From Amanita rubescens (lineage: Eukaryota; Basidiomycota; Agaricomycetes; Agaricales; Amanitaceae), in NCBI GenBank assembly GCA_015039365.1, contig WION01000070.1, positions 62,001-126,000 on the forward strand: 64,000 bases of DNA. Reading direction: 5' to 3'. This document shows positions 10,972 to 23,649 of this stretch, one piece after another; the first letter of the stretch is position 1, and the number at the start of each line of letters is the position of its first letter. The position numbers and the translations under genes are program-made. Below the pieces are notes generated by a model. It saw only the letters and a list, made by a program, of their open reading frames with translations, was not told the DNA's origin and did no database searches.

Positions 10972-13302
10972 ATGACCAACCTAGGCATTTCAGAAAAGCC
11001 TCCACCAACGGCGGAACTAGGGACTCGGGAGGCTTTCCCTCCTGAGACCGAGGCAAAGGCTGGGAAGACGACGGGCCCTGTGCAGTGCTCGGAAGCGCGC
11101 GTCCTGCTCACAGATCAAACCAATTTACTGCCGTTTGATAAAATAGTCTTGGTATTTCTCAGTCTGGGACTTTGCATCGTTGTTGCCTCTCTGGATTCCG
11201 TTGTCGTCGCGACGGCACTTCCGACCATCTCGGAAACATTCGACGCCGGCGCCGTCGTTTCTTGGGTGCCCGCTAGCTTCTTGCTAACATCGACGAGCTT
11301 CCAACCGCTATATGGACGTTTCAGCGACATATTTGGTAGAAAAGCGGCGTTATCGGTGTCTATGGTTGTGTTCATGATCGGGAACCTCATAGCGGGCTTC
11401 TCAAAATCAATTATTCAGTTAATCATTGCCCGTGGAATATCCGGTGCCGGCGGAGGTAAGAACCTACTTTTTTGATTTTTCCTACTGTGCTTGACGTCAA
11501 ATCTCAAGGCGGAATTATTAGTATGTGCCAGATTGTGGTATCCGACATCGTTACCCTGCGGGATAGGTAAGGTCATGAGTTCTCAACGTAAACGTGAATG
11601 TATTACGACGCGTTTGTGCAGAGGAAAGTACCAAGGGATTATCGGTGTCATTGTCGCTTTCGGATATGCCATCGGGCCTGTTATTGGCGGCGCGTTGTCC
11701 GAGAATGTAACTTGGAGGGTATGTCTACGTCGACCTTAGCGGGTGACTACCACTAACGTGCTTTAGTGGTGCTTTTGGGTTAGCATACCATTTTCATTCG
11801 TTGGGGCGGGAATTGTCGTGTTCGCGTTGCCTCTCAAAGCAGTGAAAGGAAGCATTAGAACGTAAGTACGTTCTGCCTCTCTTTAATTCCTCAGTTTTTT
11901 TACATGTTACAGGAAGCTAGTCATGATTGATTACCTCGGGGCCTTTCTCTCGCTTGCAGGGTCCACGCTCGTTGTCCTCCCCTTGATTTGGGTGAGATTG
12001 AAGTTATATCGCTACTTGTTTTTTGGATATATATACCGTAACAGGGAGGTATAACATTCGCTTGGAACTCCTTGGAGGTGCTTGGAACCCTCTTTGGTGG
12101 GCTACTTATGATTGGGTTGTTCTGCTTCTGGGAATGGAAAGGGGCAAAACTTCCAATTGTCCCCAGTAAGCCCCCTGTCTGTTTGATGCCGAGATTTTCG
12201 ACTATTTATTAGTGCACATTTTCCGATATTCAACCGTAATTGGTGTATATGTTACCATGTTTGTTAAGTGAGCACAAGCTATTCATCTCCTCGAGATCCC
12301 GACTCATTGCCCTTTTCAGCGGCTTCGTCTTCTTCTCGTCCATATATTATGTACCGCAGTTTCTTCAGGTCGCTCTTGGTGACACGCCGGTACGCGCTGG
12401 CATATACCTCATTCCCTACCTAGTCGGTCAAATGGCTGCAAGCTGGGTTTCTGTACGTTATATTCCATTTGCACTGGACTTTGAGCGCTGATACCATTCT
12501 ATGCATAGGGAATGGCAGTTAGCAAAACTGGAAAATATAGGGTAACGGTTGAACATAGACGAGCGTGGCTCCGAGTCTGACTACTGCCATTGATCAGAAC
12601 ATTATACACAGTGGGTTTGCCTTGTGGTCCTTAGCTTGTGGATTGATATCCACAACCACACCATCTTCTTCAAGAGCAGTACTTGTGGTCTACATGCTAC
12701 TCGCTGGTGTAGGCGCTGGTCAGGTAGGAACCTACCATCATCCAAGCATCCATCGCTGAAATAATTTCTACTGAAAGACGTTGCAAACTACCACGGTGGC
12801 TGCTCAAGCCAGTGTCCCAAGACAAGATGTGTCCGTGGTAACCGCCTTTCGTAACGTGAGTGGAACCTGAAACTAGCTGCCATTCTCTGACCATTGCCGA
12901 ACAGTTCATCCGGTTACTGGGCGGAGCGCTGGCTTTGGCTGTCGGCTCCACTATCATGTGAGACCTCACCTCGTTATACAATCGCTCTGAGTATATCTTG
13001 ATTTTAGAAATAACTCATTGCGCGATTCTATGACTTCCCTTCGGCTACCATTAAAGACAATTTCAGCGGTTATCGATAAGCCGTCGTTATTAACATCTCC
13101 GGAAGTGCTAAAGCTATCAAGACAGGATGCATCCTTCATTTTATCTAATGGCTACAACCACGGTTTCAAATGCCTCTTTATACTTAACGCGTCCTGGACA
13201 GTCGTCGCAACCATAGCTAGTATCATACTTATTAAACATAACGACTTGACGGGTGAGGGTGACGCTATTAGCACTACAAAGGTCACGAAGAATATGGCTT
13301 AG
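10972..13302 (+). CDS. MFS drug:H+ antiporter, DHA2 (14-TM) family
   Basis: Plasma-membrane or vacuolar efflux pump of the major facilitator superfamily. The ATG at 10972 (MTNLGISEK) was chosen because the reading frame has no earlier ATG. The first exon contains the DHA2 motif LDSVVVATALPTI and motif A as GRFSDIFGRKA. Short introns follow near 11455, 11560-11620, 11720, 11860, 11990, 12165, 12240, 12455, 12550, 12720, 12855 and 12960. They join GIIGVIVAFGYAIGPVIGG (motif C-like), the TM segments around 12300-12490 and 12600-12720, and the final exon with FLFILNASWTVVATIASII-type hydrophobic helices and a stop at 13302. Many TM helices are directly visible as hydrophobic stretches. The substrate is unknown; DHA2 members export drugs, siderophores or basic amino acids. 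Confidence 0.85.
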
Positions 13303-14660
13303 ATATAGAGATAGAATGATCGGGGTTTTAGACCAAATAATATGAAAGAAGCACTGATTACGGTTAGCATCGCTTTGCTTGGGATTGTTACTAGATCCTC
13401 CCTGGCAGCGTATTTCGTTCTGCTCCTTGTAACTGGTCTCGACACGCCCAATTATATATCACGACGGTAAGATGACATTTAGCAATGTTAGTGGAGTGCA
13501 AGTCATGGTTCAGAATCTCGATGTTGGTGACAAATATGACGGAACAGCAATAGAGCTAGCGCAGTCGTATACACATATTTATCCATGTTCAACATAGTAT
13601 AGTACACAACTAAAACGAGCGATACTAGACATTGACGAGAGTAAAATAAAAGTACCAAAAGCAGGGAACACAAAGCTAAAAGAATGACATGACATATTCA
13701 AGGTGTATGTAGACCAAATCGATATCGAAGTAGGAAAACAGGAAAAAAAAAGGAATGATAGGACGCACATGCGACAAAAAGCAATAAGCAATAAGTAAAC
13801 GATCCGAGCCACTGTCACCAACCGGGGCCGAAAGACCGCGACAATGCAAAGATTGGGAGGGCGACCGTGAGACCGCAGAATCGAATCGAACATCTTCGCA
13901 TCAATGTTCCACGGAGAAGGCCAAGGTAGGTCAACCCCAATGTTACCGATCCGGATAGGACAACGACAAACGCATGAAGTCCCCTACTTTGGTGAGATTT
14001 CATCCATTTGTTGGTAACCACGCAAGTCCCTGAGTCTCGATACTAGCCCGTCGATAAGAGCGACGCGGCGCAACTCTGATAGACAGAGGTGGGATGAGCA
14101 AGTCGCAGCACTTCAGGCCCGAGAATCTCCCGTAATAAGGCGAGGGAGAGGCCAAACGGACTAACGACGGCAGTACTTGGGCGGCGTGACTTGGTATACA
14201 GGTTGTGATGGAAGCGGAACCGATGTTACGTATGGCGCTTGATAAATAGAAGCAGACCCGCTGCATGATGATTGTATATGTAATGTGTGTGGGGAGTAGT
14301 TTAGCTATACAGGAAGCAAAGACAGCCGAAGTGGATTCGACAGAGCTTCATGAATCGAGTTTCAAGTTGCCTTCTCCTACGAAGACTGATTCCTGCTGAA
14401 CCCGAAACTAGCATGTATACGCCTTGTGAAGCAGATATCGGCGTCGTTCCATGTTATATACAGAGTGTATTTGCCGTGCTGCCTTTGGATGGTGCCAAGA
14501 GTCAGACGGCCATAAGAGTCATAGATTAAGCAGTCGAAGGGGTGTTGGCGGCTTCTCCCTAGAACGGAACCGAATCGTTGATGTCAGTTTTGCCAATGTC
14601 AACTTAAGTCACGAAATAGTAGCATACCAGACAGGAACGCCGACAGTGACTTGATATTCT
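13303..14660. other. Intergenic region between convergent transporter and CDH1
   Basis: About 1.36 kb between two 3' ends. Minus-strand ORFs at 13579-13893, 13815-14021 and 14000-14266 overlap in different frames. The one at 13815-14021 carries one hydrophobic stretch (FVVVLSGSVTLGLTYLG), which could be a small membrane protein but has no recognised family. Nothing else is supportable. Confidence 0.4.
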
Positions 14661-16633
14661 TCACCTGATCAACTTCCCCCAATCGAGTCGGCTTTCCCGT
14701 TCCCGTTCGCTCCTTTCCCTCCGCGGAAATGCATTCCAGAAACGAAGCGTTTCGTCACCTGCACCAGTCACGATGGTCTCGCCATCTGGACTCATGGCTA
14801 GGTACAATACACGATTCGTATGTCCAGTCAGCGAAGCAACCATGTTCAACGTTGGATACTTCCATATGCATATCTGATTTTGGGCCGTGGTGGATGAGAA
14901 ACCATGGGTTGACACAAGTTCGTGTGAAGTAAGCGACCAAACGAGATTGCAAACCTATCGAGAGACGTTCAGTTGTGATAAGAAAAACCGAGGTAAAGAG
15001 CATACCTGACTTCCAGTGTCTAGTTCATTTAACATCGTACCCGTGCCCACGTTCCAAAACCGTATATGCTTGTCTTGCGTTCCTCCTCCCGTTGCCAACA
15101 CACCAGATATATGCGGGTCCCACGCCAAGGCCTTCACGGCAGCGGTGTGCTCATGGAATTTCCATAACGGTACGTCGCCACCATCTTCAGCAGTTCCGCC
15201 TGTGCTTGGTCCTGCTCCGGTGTTATTACTGGCACCAGTGCCGATACTTCCACCTGGTCCGGAACCGACCCCAGACGTAAGGGAAGTGGTACTTGAACCA
15301 ACTCTACCCCGCCTCGAGCCTCTGAGGTCCCATATACAGACCTTGTTGTCGTTTCCTCCACTGGCGAGCGCTGCGCTTCCCGGACCTGCGTCGCCACTCC
15401 ATTTCAACCCGCAGACTTCCTGACGATGACCTTGTCCTTTTCGAAATGGTTTATGACTCGCGACGCGGACGTCTCTGTGCAACACGAGTCTATCGCGTGA
15501 TCCAGATGACAAGACATGTGCATTCCAGGCCAAGGCACCTATTCGCTGCGCGTGCGCGTGGTTGTACGTACGTTGGAGCACCAATGTGGACGCGTCATAA
15601 ATGTGGAGTCGACCGGATAGTGTACCAACGGCAAGGGTCGTGCCCTGAGGATACGGGCATTAGTCATCGTTTCAGACGGTATATGGAAAATTAACCTTTT
15701 GTACCCATGAAACCGAGCTCACTGTATCTTGCGAATCCGAAAAATCGCACAGCTTGTTCACAGCGGCGTTATGGGCAGTCCAAAGGTAAACGCAGCTCCC
15801 GAGCCCTACTCCGAGTACGTTCGTACTTGACCAGTCAACCAAGTTGAGATAGAAATCGTCTGCAAGTTCCGGAGCATCGAGCACTCTGTACGGCGTCTTG
15901 CAAACACTGCGCAACTGTCGTCTTGGACTCTCGAGTAACTGCCTACTCTCGGCTCGTACGGGACTCATCGCATATGCTTCATCCGTTGGAGTGTCCAGTC
16001 TTCTTGCACGTGTAGGGGTGGCAGGGTGAGAAGCTGATGGTGAATTATAGTTAAAGAGGCGCCGACGTGTGGGCGTGGTTGGTGGCACAGGATTGTTAAT
16101 GGGACGGGATGGCGAAGAAGGGCGGCGGGGAGAAGGAGGAGTTACTTCAGCGTGGAGGATAGTGTTGAATATGGCATTGGCTTGCTCTAAAGAACGATTA
16201 GACAAATGGGCGTATGTATGTGGATCAACAACATGCCTTTGAGAGCATCGGACTCTGATGGGATGATTCTGTTACGCGACGGTGTAGAAGGGCCACTTTC
16301 TTCCATCAGATGATACGAAGTGCGCATATCACCAGTATCGCGAGACGGCACAAACCGGTCGCCGTAGTCAGCTCCCTTCGCAAACGTTATGGTCGTCCTT
16401 GGCCGAGAGAAAGACCTGTCAACAGGCGAATCCGGCCCAGCCGAGCTCCCACTGGTTGTTGGACGCGATGGGGAGTCTAGACCAGGAGTGGACGAAGACG
16501 CCATCGGGGCTGGGGGTGCCACTCCAAACACGGGATTTTTTAGGCGACCACGACGCGGCGTGTCTTCAGCAGTATCTTCTCTTTGCGACGCTCGCAAACG
16601 CTTGCCAAAAGGCGAGTTCTTGAGTCCAGACAT
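14661..16633 (-). CDS. CDH1: APC/C activator, CDH1/Fizzy-related WD40 protein
   Basis: Substrate-recruiting activator of the anaphase-promoting complex, acting in late mitosis and G1. The start at 16633 gives [12 protein letters not shown]. The N-terminal exon contains a C-box-type motif DRFVPSRD, and the next exon has many SP/TP sites (CDK-type phosphorylation) and [17 protein letters not shown], the sequence leading into the WD40 propeller typical of Cdh1 rather than Cdc20. Propeller blades run through [59 protein letters not shown] and [16 protein letters not shown] Ser/Gly-rich insert of about 50 residues sits inside the propeller (near 15180-15310). The protein ends in ...GKLIR, the Ile-Arg tail that docks onto APC/C TPR subunits. 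All signature elements are present. Confidence 0.93.
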
Positions 16634-17814
16634 GGTTGGTTCGAATGCGCTAATCAGGACGATTTTACCGTCAGGATCGTTTGTGGTAGATTTTTGCGCG
16701 TAGTAGTGTGTTTAGCAGGCAATATGGCCCTCCAAATGCATGAATTTGCGAATGTAGGAGACTTGAAGAAATCTAGACGGAAACGGCGATGGGAGAAGCA
16801 AGCAACCTTGGTAAACCCAAATTTCGGGTTACGGTTGTCACGACGCGTCACTCATTTTGAATTGCCTTTTTTGTCTTTTGGCTTCTTACTGAAACTCTAG
16901 AGAGGACGTACGAGAGTGCTGAGCTGCATTGAATGAAAGTTCGTGGAAGAGATGTTGATCTTTTCTCAGGGTAGACCCTATTAAACCCGTGCCACGCCGA
17001 CAACGTCGGCGGACGACCAGTAACCATGGAGAGCTGGCAGGCACCGCAATGTGGGCATCCTGTATTAACTCGGTGTAAAGCCTCATCAGTCACTGACCAC
17101 CTGTTCACTACACGAAATGAAGCGGCAGACATGTCGGGAGGGCACCGAGCTTAAAGCTGTACGTTTACACCCCGCACCGACTGATATCAATTTCAGTGCG
17201 TTGCCTCTCTTTCCCGATGACTGGCTTCCTCGTATATCCCGAGATGTCCTACCAAATAGTCCTTACTGGGGAAGTCACCAGCTCAATGCTATATTCCTGT
17301 ATAATATGGCACAGTGTCCGTGTGCCTGACTCTGGTTTGATGTCTACTCAAGTTGGATCCAAGCCCCCCAGGATCGACGTCGTTAACCGGACTTGCCAAG
17401 CCCACACGTCTTGCGCACAAGCTAACAGCTATGTTCCCTCACAAGAGCAATCAATAAGACTGATGTTTAAAACTAACGCGAGCTACGATGCGCATTGAAA
17501 AACGTCATGTTCCAAATCGAGTTCTACTTTTCAATATCAGTGCATCCCGAGGTAAGGAAAAGCGGGGAAATTAACATGTTCGACATAGTGCGTGCCCGTA
17601 TTGGTATTGATCCATACCAAGCCCGCGGTAACCTTGGTAGGACCCTACCACTATCGTATGCACGTCCGACAACAAACATTTCCTCGCAGAGCAACCAGAT
17701 TAATATTCCAGATTACCTGGGTCAACCAAATGAACAAGATATAAACTGAACGCTACGTCTCGACGAAACCATCCCACATCACAAGCAACGTCTTGCAAAA
17801 GAAATCAGAACGAC
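16634..17814. promoter_or_regulatory. Divergent intergenic region (CDH1 and peroxidase 1)
   Basis: About 1.18 kb between the divergent starts of CDH1 (16633) and peroxidase 1 (17815); it must contain both promoters. The small ORFs inside have no domain support. No convincing TATA box, repeat or operator could be singled out. Confidence 0.5.
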
Positions 17815-19606
17815 ATGTGGAAAGGCCGGGCACTTCTCTTCTCCCTCAGTGCTGCTCAACTCCTCCCCGCTTTCGGGGAATACATCTGGCCCGCACAAAC
17901 CGACGCTCTTGAAGATGTCATCTTCAACGACAGTGGGTATAACGATGCAGGTGTTGGCGGCCACATCATTAGGTGTGGTGATGAAGGACGTGGTGGACCC
18001 GGCGCTCAAGTCGCTGCTACATGGGTAAGCAAAGGTCCAATTGCACCCTGATGGAAGCTAACACTGTACACCAGCTCCGCACTGCTTACCACGACATGAT
18101 CACTTACCGTGGCGCAGAACGCGCTGGTGGTCTTGATGGCTCCATTCTTTTCGAAACTGACCGCATGGAGAATATCGGTATTGGCTTTAACAACACTTTC
18201 CTGTACGTTCCCGTTTTATGGGCTGACAAAACGTGATCGGTTTACTGACGACGAAAAAGCGATTTGCAACCAGGATACAGCTCTCGCGTTCCAATGGCTG
18301 ATTTACTCACCGCTGCAGCCTATTTTGCCCTCCGCAAGTGTGGTGGTCCCGCCATCGACGTCCGTGCCGGCCGAGTCGATGCCCAGGAAGCTGGTACTTT
18401 CGGTGCTCCCGATCCGACAGAAACATTCCACGTTCACAGAATGAAATTCGAACGTGCTAACCGTACTCAAAGCCAAATGATTCAAATGATTGCCTGCGGT
18501 CACTGTAAGTTTCCCCTATCACCCGTACCTTCCTCCGCTCACTGCTTCATTCTATTCAAGCTATCGGCGGTGTTCATGGAAATGACTTCCCCTTCATCAC
18601 CTCCGACTCTGCTCTGGATGCCATATCGCACTTCGACTCCACCTTCAACATATACGATAACCATGTCTCTCTCGACTTCATCTCCTCAAATACGAGTAAT
18701 CCATTGGTGGCTGGTCCTCATCAGTCCGATTCCGATTTCCGGATCTTCTCTTCCGACGGTAACAAGACCATCACTGCCATGTCCACCCCAGAAGGATTCG
18801 CGGAGACTTGCAGGGAAACGATTACTCTGATGGTCAATACGGTCCCAGAAGGCGTCACCCTTACTGATCCCATCACCCCCAGCCCCCTCAGACCGACCAA
18901 CGTCCAACTGACGATCTCTGAAGACGGCTCCGTGAACATCCAGGGCGAGGTGCGCGTCCACACAACCGGGGTCTTCAATGCGCAACTCCTCGACGTCGAA
19001 CTCACCTTCACCGACCGCAACGGAAAGGCACTTCCCAACAGCATCAAAGCACCGTACATCAACCGCGGCTTCGGTCTCGACTTCCAATTCGACTACTGGC
19101 AAATCAATGTCGACAGCCCAGCAGGCATCTCGAGCGTATTTGTGAAAGTCGGAGACACGATGTACACCAATGGCGGGAACGGCTTCGAGATCTCGGACAA
19201 GGTCGTTTTCCAACAACAACAATCATGCTACGACTCATCTACCAAGATGCTCACTGTGTACGGTGTTGTCAGCAAATCCATCCAGAACCCCAACGTCGAA
19301 CTCGAAGTAGTCGACATGCGTCCGCGTATCGGATCCATCATTCCCGGGTTATACAAGGACAGCGTCAAGATGACGAAGGTGACCAATGGCAAGATGTACA
19401 CCGGCTACGACCTGTACAAGGGTACATACACCTACACGACGACTGATGGAGGTGAATTCAGCGTTGCTGCGTACTCGGGCGGAAAACGCTACGCCGATGA
19501 CTTCAAGAAGACGAGCCTCCTCAATGGCAACTGCGTAAGCAGACCATAATCACCGTTTGTCGAACTCTATACTAATTGATCTGCACTGCTCTAGACTACG
19601 GCTTAA
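17815..19606 (+). CDS. Secreted haem peroxidase (plant-type superfamily), copy 1
   Basis: Extracellular peroxidase with a plant-type catalytic domain and a beta-rich C-terminal region, resembling fungal hybrid-type B peroxidases. The start at 17815 gives a signal peptide (MWKGRALLFSLSAAQLLPAFG). Exon 2 carries the distal motif LRTAYHD, with the catalytic Arg and His and Tyr where Phe is usual. The next junction (donor GTACGT, acceptor AAAAAG) gives FLDLQPGYSSRVPMADLL. The proximal-His motif ACGHSIGGVHGND is formed across an intron. The C-terminal part (from about 18840) is repeat-like and ends, after a last intron with donor GTAAGC, in a tiny exon coding Thr-Thr-Ala and stop at 19606. No WSC domain is visible. 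Its close paralog lies inverted at 20662-22443. Confidence 0.88.
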
Positions 19607-20661
19607 ACAACTTTCTTAATTTTTCCTATATCTGTAGGTCACCCTTCTCGTTTGTCCTCAATAATCTTAGGCTCAATACGCGTTACAGAAAGTTCAGGGA
19701 TCTCCGTAAACCTGGAAGTTTCGCAGTTTCGATAGTGTCATGTAGACGCTCAAATTATGCTCAAATTATTTGTAGAAAACCTCCCTCCCTCACGCTACGC
19801 ACAACCGATTGTCAATATAGTTACGAATGTTTTATACTTGACTAATAAAGCTATATTTTTCAGACCTGCACTTCGTTGGAAAAAAACCGTAAGGATCCGG
19901 ATCAACACCGGAGGTTTTACCCCAGGTCACGTTCGGGGTCAAAGTGGCAGATCAAACAAGTGTCGATCCACCGGGGTAACAGATCTACCATACCTTATTA
20001 GGAGATAGTGATTGACAAGAACTGCTTGAAACTCGGGATCTGACTCGGCGCCACCACAGCAACCGTCACGTCTTTTCACTGCAACAGCCTTTCCAGAACA
20101 CTTTGAAGTTAGTACCCGGTGTGGAGTCAACCGAGATACATAACTCCGTTTTCAAACCGACATCTAGGCCTGATGCGTCCAAGGTTTTTGAAGCCGGGTA
20201 AACGGAGTTTGGACCCGGACAAGTTGAGCGATGACGCGTTTTCGAGCGTTGCCAAGGTCATACATCGTCGACATTAGAAACGTCTTTTTCACCCTCTCAG
20301 CACTCACCACGCATAAGTCACGCAGCGAAATACCTGTTGTTTTGAGATAAGTACTCTGGGCAAGAAATGATTCAAACTCCAAACAAACCCGGTAGTACCA
20401 GATGACGTAGTTCTCGGTACTCTATTGTGGCAGCACCGGGCGAGCACAAACACTCGACGTAGTAACGGGGATTCGCGCCAAAAACCGAGTAACGGCAACA
20501 AACTCGGAGTCAAAAGACTGAAAGATAGAATGACGTATATTTTAGTCAAAGACCAAGTCGCGACATGAACGTCGGATTACTATGAATTATCATGTACTGG
20601 GAAGTCTATGCCAGCATACTAATATCAATTTTTCCCGAAAAAAAACACTTGTTGTAAACGT
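19607..20661. other. Spacer between tail-to-tail peroxidase genes
   Basis: About 1.05 kb of non-coding sequence separating the two 3' ends. No ORF with support, no terminal inverted repeats and no similarity between its two halves were seen. Homology between the two genes stops close to their stop codons. Confidence 0.6.
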
Positions 20662-22443
20662 TTAGTTGGCAGTCTACCAAAACGCATGTGAATTTTCGGG
20701 TTGGAAGAGTAGATCAAATGTACTTACGCAAGAGACACCATTGTAAAGACTCGTCATCTTGAAGTCATCGGCGTAGCGTTTGTCGCCCGAGTAAGCAGCA
20801 ACGCTGAATTCACCTCCCTCGGTCATTGTGTAGGTGTATGTACCCTTGTACAGGTCGTAGCCGGTGTACATCTTCCCATTGGTCACCTTGGTCATCTTGA
20901 CAGTGTCCTTGTATAACCCGGGAATGATGGATCCGATACGCGGGCGCATGTCGACAACCTCGAGGTCGACCTTGGGGTTCTGAATCGATGTGCTGACAAC
21001 ACCGTACACAGTGAGCATCTTGGTAGAGGCGTCATAGCACGATTGCTGCTGTTGGAAAACGACCTTGTCCGAGATCTCGAAGCCTTTCCCACCATTGGTG
21101 AACATTGTGTCCCTGACCTTCACAAACACGCTCGAGACGCCTGCTAGGCTGTCGACATTGATTGTCCAGTAGTCGAATATGTAGTCGAGACCGAACCCGC
21201 GGTTGATGTATGGTGCTTTGATCTTGTTGGGAAGTGTCTTGCCGTTGCGGTCGACGAGAGTGAGTTCGACGTCGAGGAGTTGCGCATTGAAGACCCCGGT
21301 TGTGTGGACGCGCACCTCGCCCTGGATGTTGACGCCGCCATCTTCGGCGACCGTCAGTTGGAGGTTGGTCGGTCTGATGAGGGTGGGCGTGATAGGATCA
21401 GTGAGGGTGACACCTTCCGGGACCGTATCGACCATCAGAGTAATCGTTTCCTTGCAGGTCTCCGCGAATCCTTCTGGAGTGGACATGTCGGTGATGGTCT
21501 TGTTATTGTCTGAAGAGAAGATCCGGAAATCTGAATTGGACTGATGAGGGCCAGCCACCAATGGGTTGCTCGTATTTGCGGAGATGAAATCGAGAGAGAC
21601 ATGGTTATCGTATACGTTGAAGGTGGAGTCGAAGTGCGATATGGCATCCAGAGCAGAGTCGGAGGTGATGAAGGGGAAGTCGTTTCCATGGACACCACCG
21701 ATAGCTTGAATGAAATGAAGCGGTGAGCGGAGGAAGGTGCGGGTGATGGGAGAAACTTACAGTGACCGCAGGCAATCATTTGAATCATTTGGCTTTGAGT
21801 ACGGTTAGCACGTTCGAATTTCATTCTGTGAACGTGGAATGTTTCTGTCGGATCGGGAGCGCCGAAAGTGCCAGCTTCTTGGGCATCGACTCGGCCAGCA
21901 CGGACGTCGATGGCAGGACCACCACACTTGCGGAGGGCAAAGTAAGCTGCAGCGCTGAGCAGGTCAGCCATTGGAACGCGGGAGCTGTATCCTGGTTGCA
22001 AATCGCTTTTGGGTTGTCAGTAAATAGTTCATAAGATGGTCGGACAAAAACGTACAGGAAAGTATTGTTGAAGCCAATACCAATGTTCTCCATACGGTCA
22101 GTTTCGAAAAGAATGGAGGCGTCAAGACCACCTGCGCGTTCTGCGCCACGGTAAGTGATCATGTCGTGGTAAGCAGTGCGGAGCTGGAGTACAGCGTTAG
22201 CTTCCGTCATGGTTCAATTGGGCTTTTGCTTACCCATGTAGCAGCAATTTGAGCGCCGGGTCCACCACGTCCTTCATCACCACACCTCACGATGTGGTTG
22301 CCAACACCTGCCTCGTTGTACCCACTGTCATTGAAGATGATATCTTCAAGAGCGTCGGTTTGGGCAGGCCAAATGTATTCCCCGAAAGTGGGCAAGATTT
22401 GAGCAGCACCGAGGGAGAAGAGAAGAGCCCGACTTTTCCACAT
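20662..22443 (-). CDS. Secreted haem peroxidase (plant-type superfamily), copy 2
   Basis: Inverted paralog of the peroxidase at 17815-19606 with the same exon structure. The start at 22443 gives the signal peptide MWKSRALLFSLGAAQILPTF, then EYIWPAQTDALED. The distal motif LRTAYHD and the ACGHSIGG proximal motif (split by an intron at the same place) are both intact. The catalytic-domain exon is almost identical to copy 1, while the signal peptide and C-terminal region carry scattered substitutions. The last intron (donor GTAAGT, acceptor TTGGTAG) leads to a tiny exon coding Thr-Ala-Asn and stop at 20662, the same arrangement as copy 1, so the terminal micro-exon is probably real. Likely role: oxidation of extracellular substrates; the substrate is unknown. 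Confidence 0.88.
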
Positions 22444-22933
22444 GTTGGACTTGTCCGAATGGTGAAGATCTCCTGCGTTGAGCTCCAGGCTTTATACCTA
22501 CTTGTTCTGTAGAGCCCCGAGCAAGACTTTGCATTGAAACTCTATTATCTACCCTGAGAATGTCTTGGGCTGTCCTACTTCACGCTTCATGTCTTCGGTC
22601 CATACTGGCATAGGAGCCGGACCACGAGTTTGGCCGCCTATGTATTGAATTTGTAGAGTCGTGACTCGTGTCGCCTGGATATTCTTCAGCCCTGGACAAA
22701 CATTGGATTACTCTCGGTCAGATATAGGCTTCTGATTTGTTCAGACCCCGAGTTTTAGGCTTCGCCTTGAATGTCTTCCGTTTGACGCGGTATGTCGTGG
22801 AGAACTCGGTGGCATAAAACAGGAACAAATAAATGACACTTTTTCCGCATTTCCGTCGTTCCGAGTCCATTTATCAGTTAAGCTCGTTATTCGCGTTTGC
22901 ATAAGCGCTGGCTGCTGTCAATTTTTTCTCTCA

Positions 22934-23592
22934 ATGGCTAGTACGACCAGCAGCGATGCTTCAGAGTCGGTGAAGCTGACAACTACAACAACGATATTTA
23001 AGGTGAGTGAGAATCGTTGTCCATCGCTAACGTCTCAACGGTTTAAATCTGACTACCCTGCGTGAATTCACAATGTTGCAGTTGATGAACGGGCTCACTG
23101 ATAAGCCACATAAAAAGGTATGGGAGCGCTTCAAATTCCCCTAATAATCACATTAAACCAGTTTCTCAACGACGAGACCGTCGATGAATGGGAAAGAACC
23201 GTTAGGTGCGCCTGATGTCGACGTAATGGTTGATTGGCGTATCGAAGAGCTGCGATACCGCGACTCTTGAAGAGACGGGGATGATTACGGACGGAGATGT
23301 CGCCCAATCTGATCTGGCCGTACCAGAAGATTGGCGAATTGACTTGAATCAGGCCGTTGAAGGCCTAGAAGACGTTTACCCGTCTCGTCGGGATTGGCAT
23401 TCCGGATCTGGTTCATCCGTCGTTAGCTGTGAAGGCGTTATGCTCGAGTTCTGCGTGGACGAAGATTATAGGCCACCACAGAAATTCGTTGGCCACCCGA
23501 GCCGGGGATGGTTAAACATGAAGTCAACGTTCAGCAGAAAGTTTCAATGGCTTCCATGCAACATTGAAAATCCCCGTGACGTGGCGAGGTAA
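22934..23592 (+). CDS. Unrecognised small protein gene, gene model tentative
   Basis: Model: ATG at 22934 (MASTTSSDASES...TTTTTIFK), then small exons LMNGLTDKPHKK and FLNDETVDEWERTV, then a longer exon from 23250 (CDTATLEETG ... NPRDVAR) ending at TAA after 23589. Each junction has GT...AG signals, the third intron being only 44 bp. I recognise no domain. Downstream, the same frame is open again from about 23650 to 24342 apart from one TAA at 23917-23919, with VCGHEGLYHIIERIVGR near its start, so the gene could originally have been longer and be decaying. Divergent from peroxidase 2. Confidence 0.4.
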
Positions 23593-23649
23593 TTTAAGCT
23601 CCACTAGTTCGGTTTTGCTATTAATTAACGGAAGGGAAGAGTTGCATTA

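Noticed and set aside
16848..17132. Minus-strand 94-codon ORF with CPHCGAC
   Set aside because: The Cys pattern is isolated, no domain surrounds it, and the ORF lies in the shared promoter region of CDH1 and peroxidase 1.
20674..21561. ORF read to 20674 as the peroxidase 2 C-terminus
   Set aside because: The last 18 or so codons are read through a GTAAGT donor; splicing to the small terminal exon at 20662 matches the structure of copy 1.
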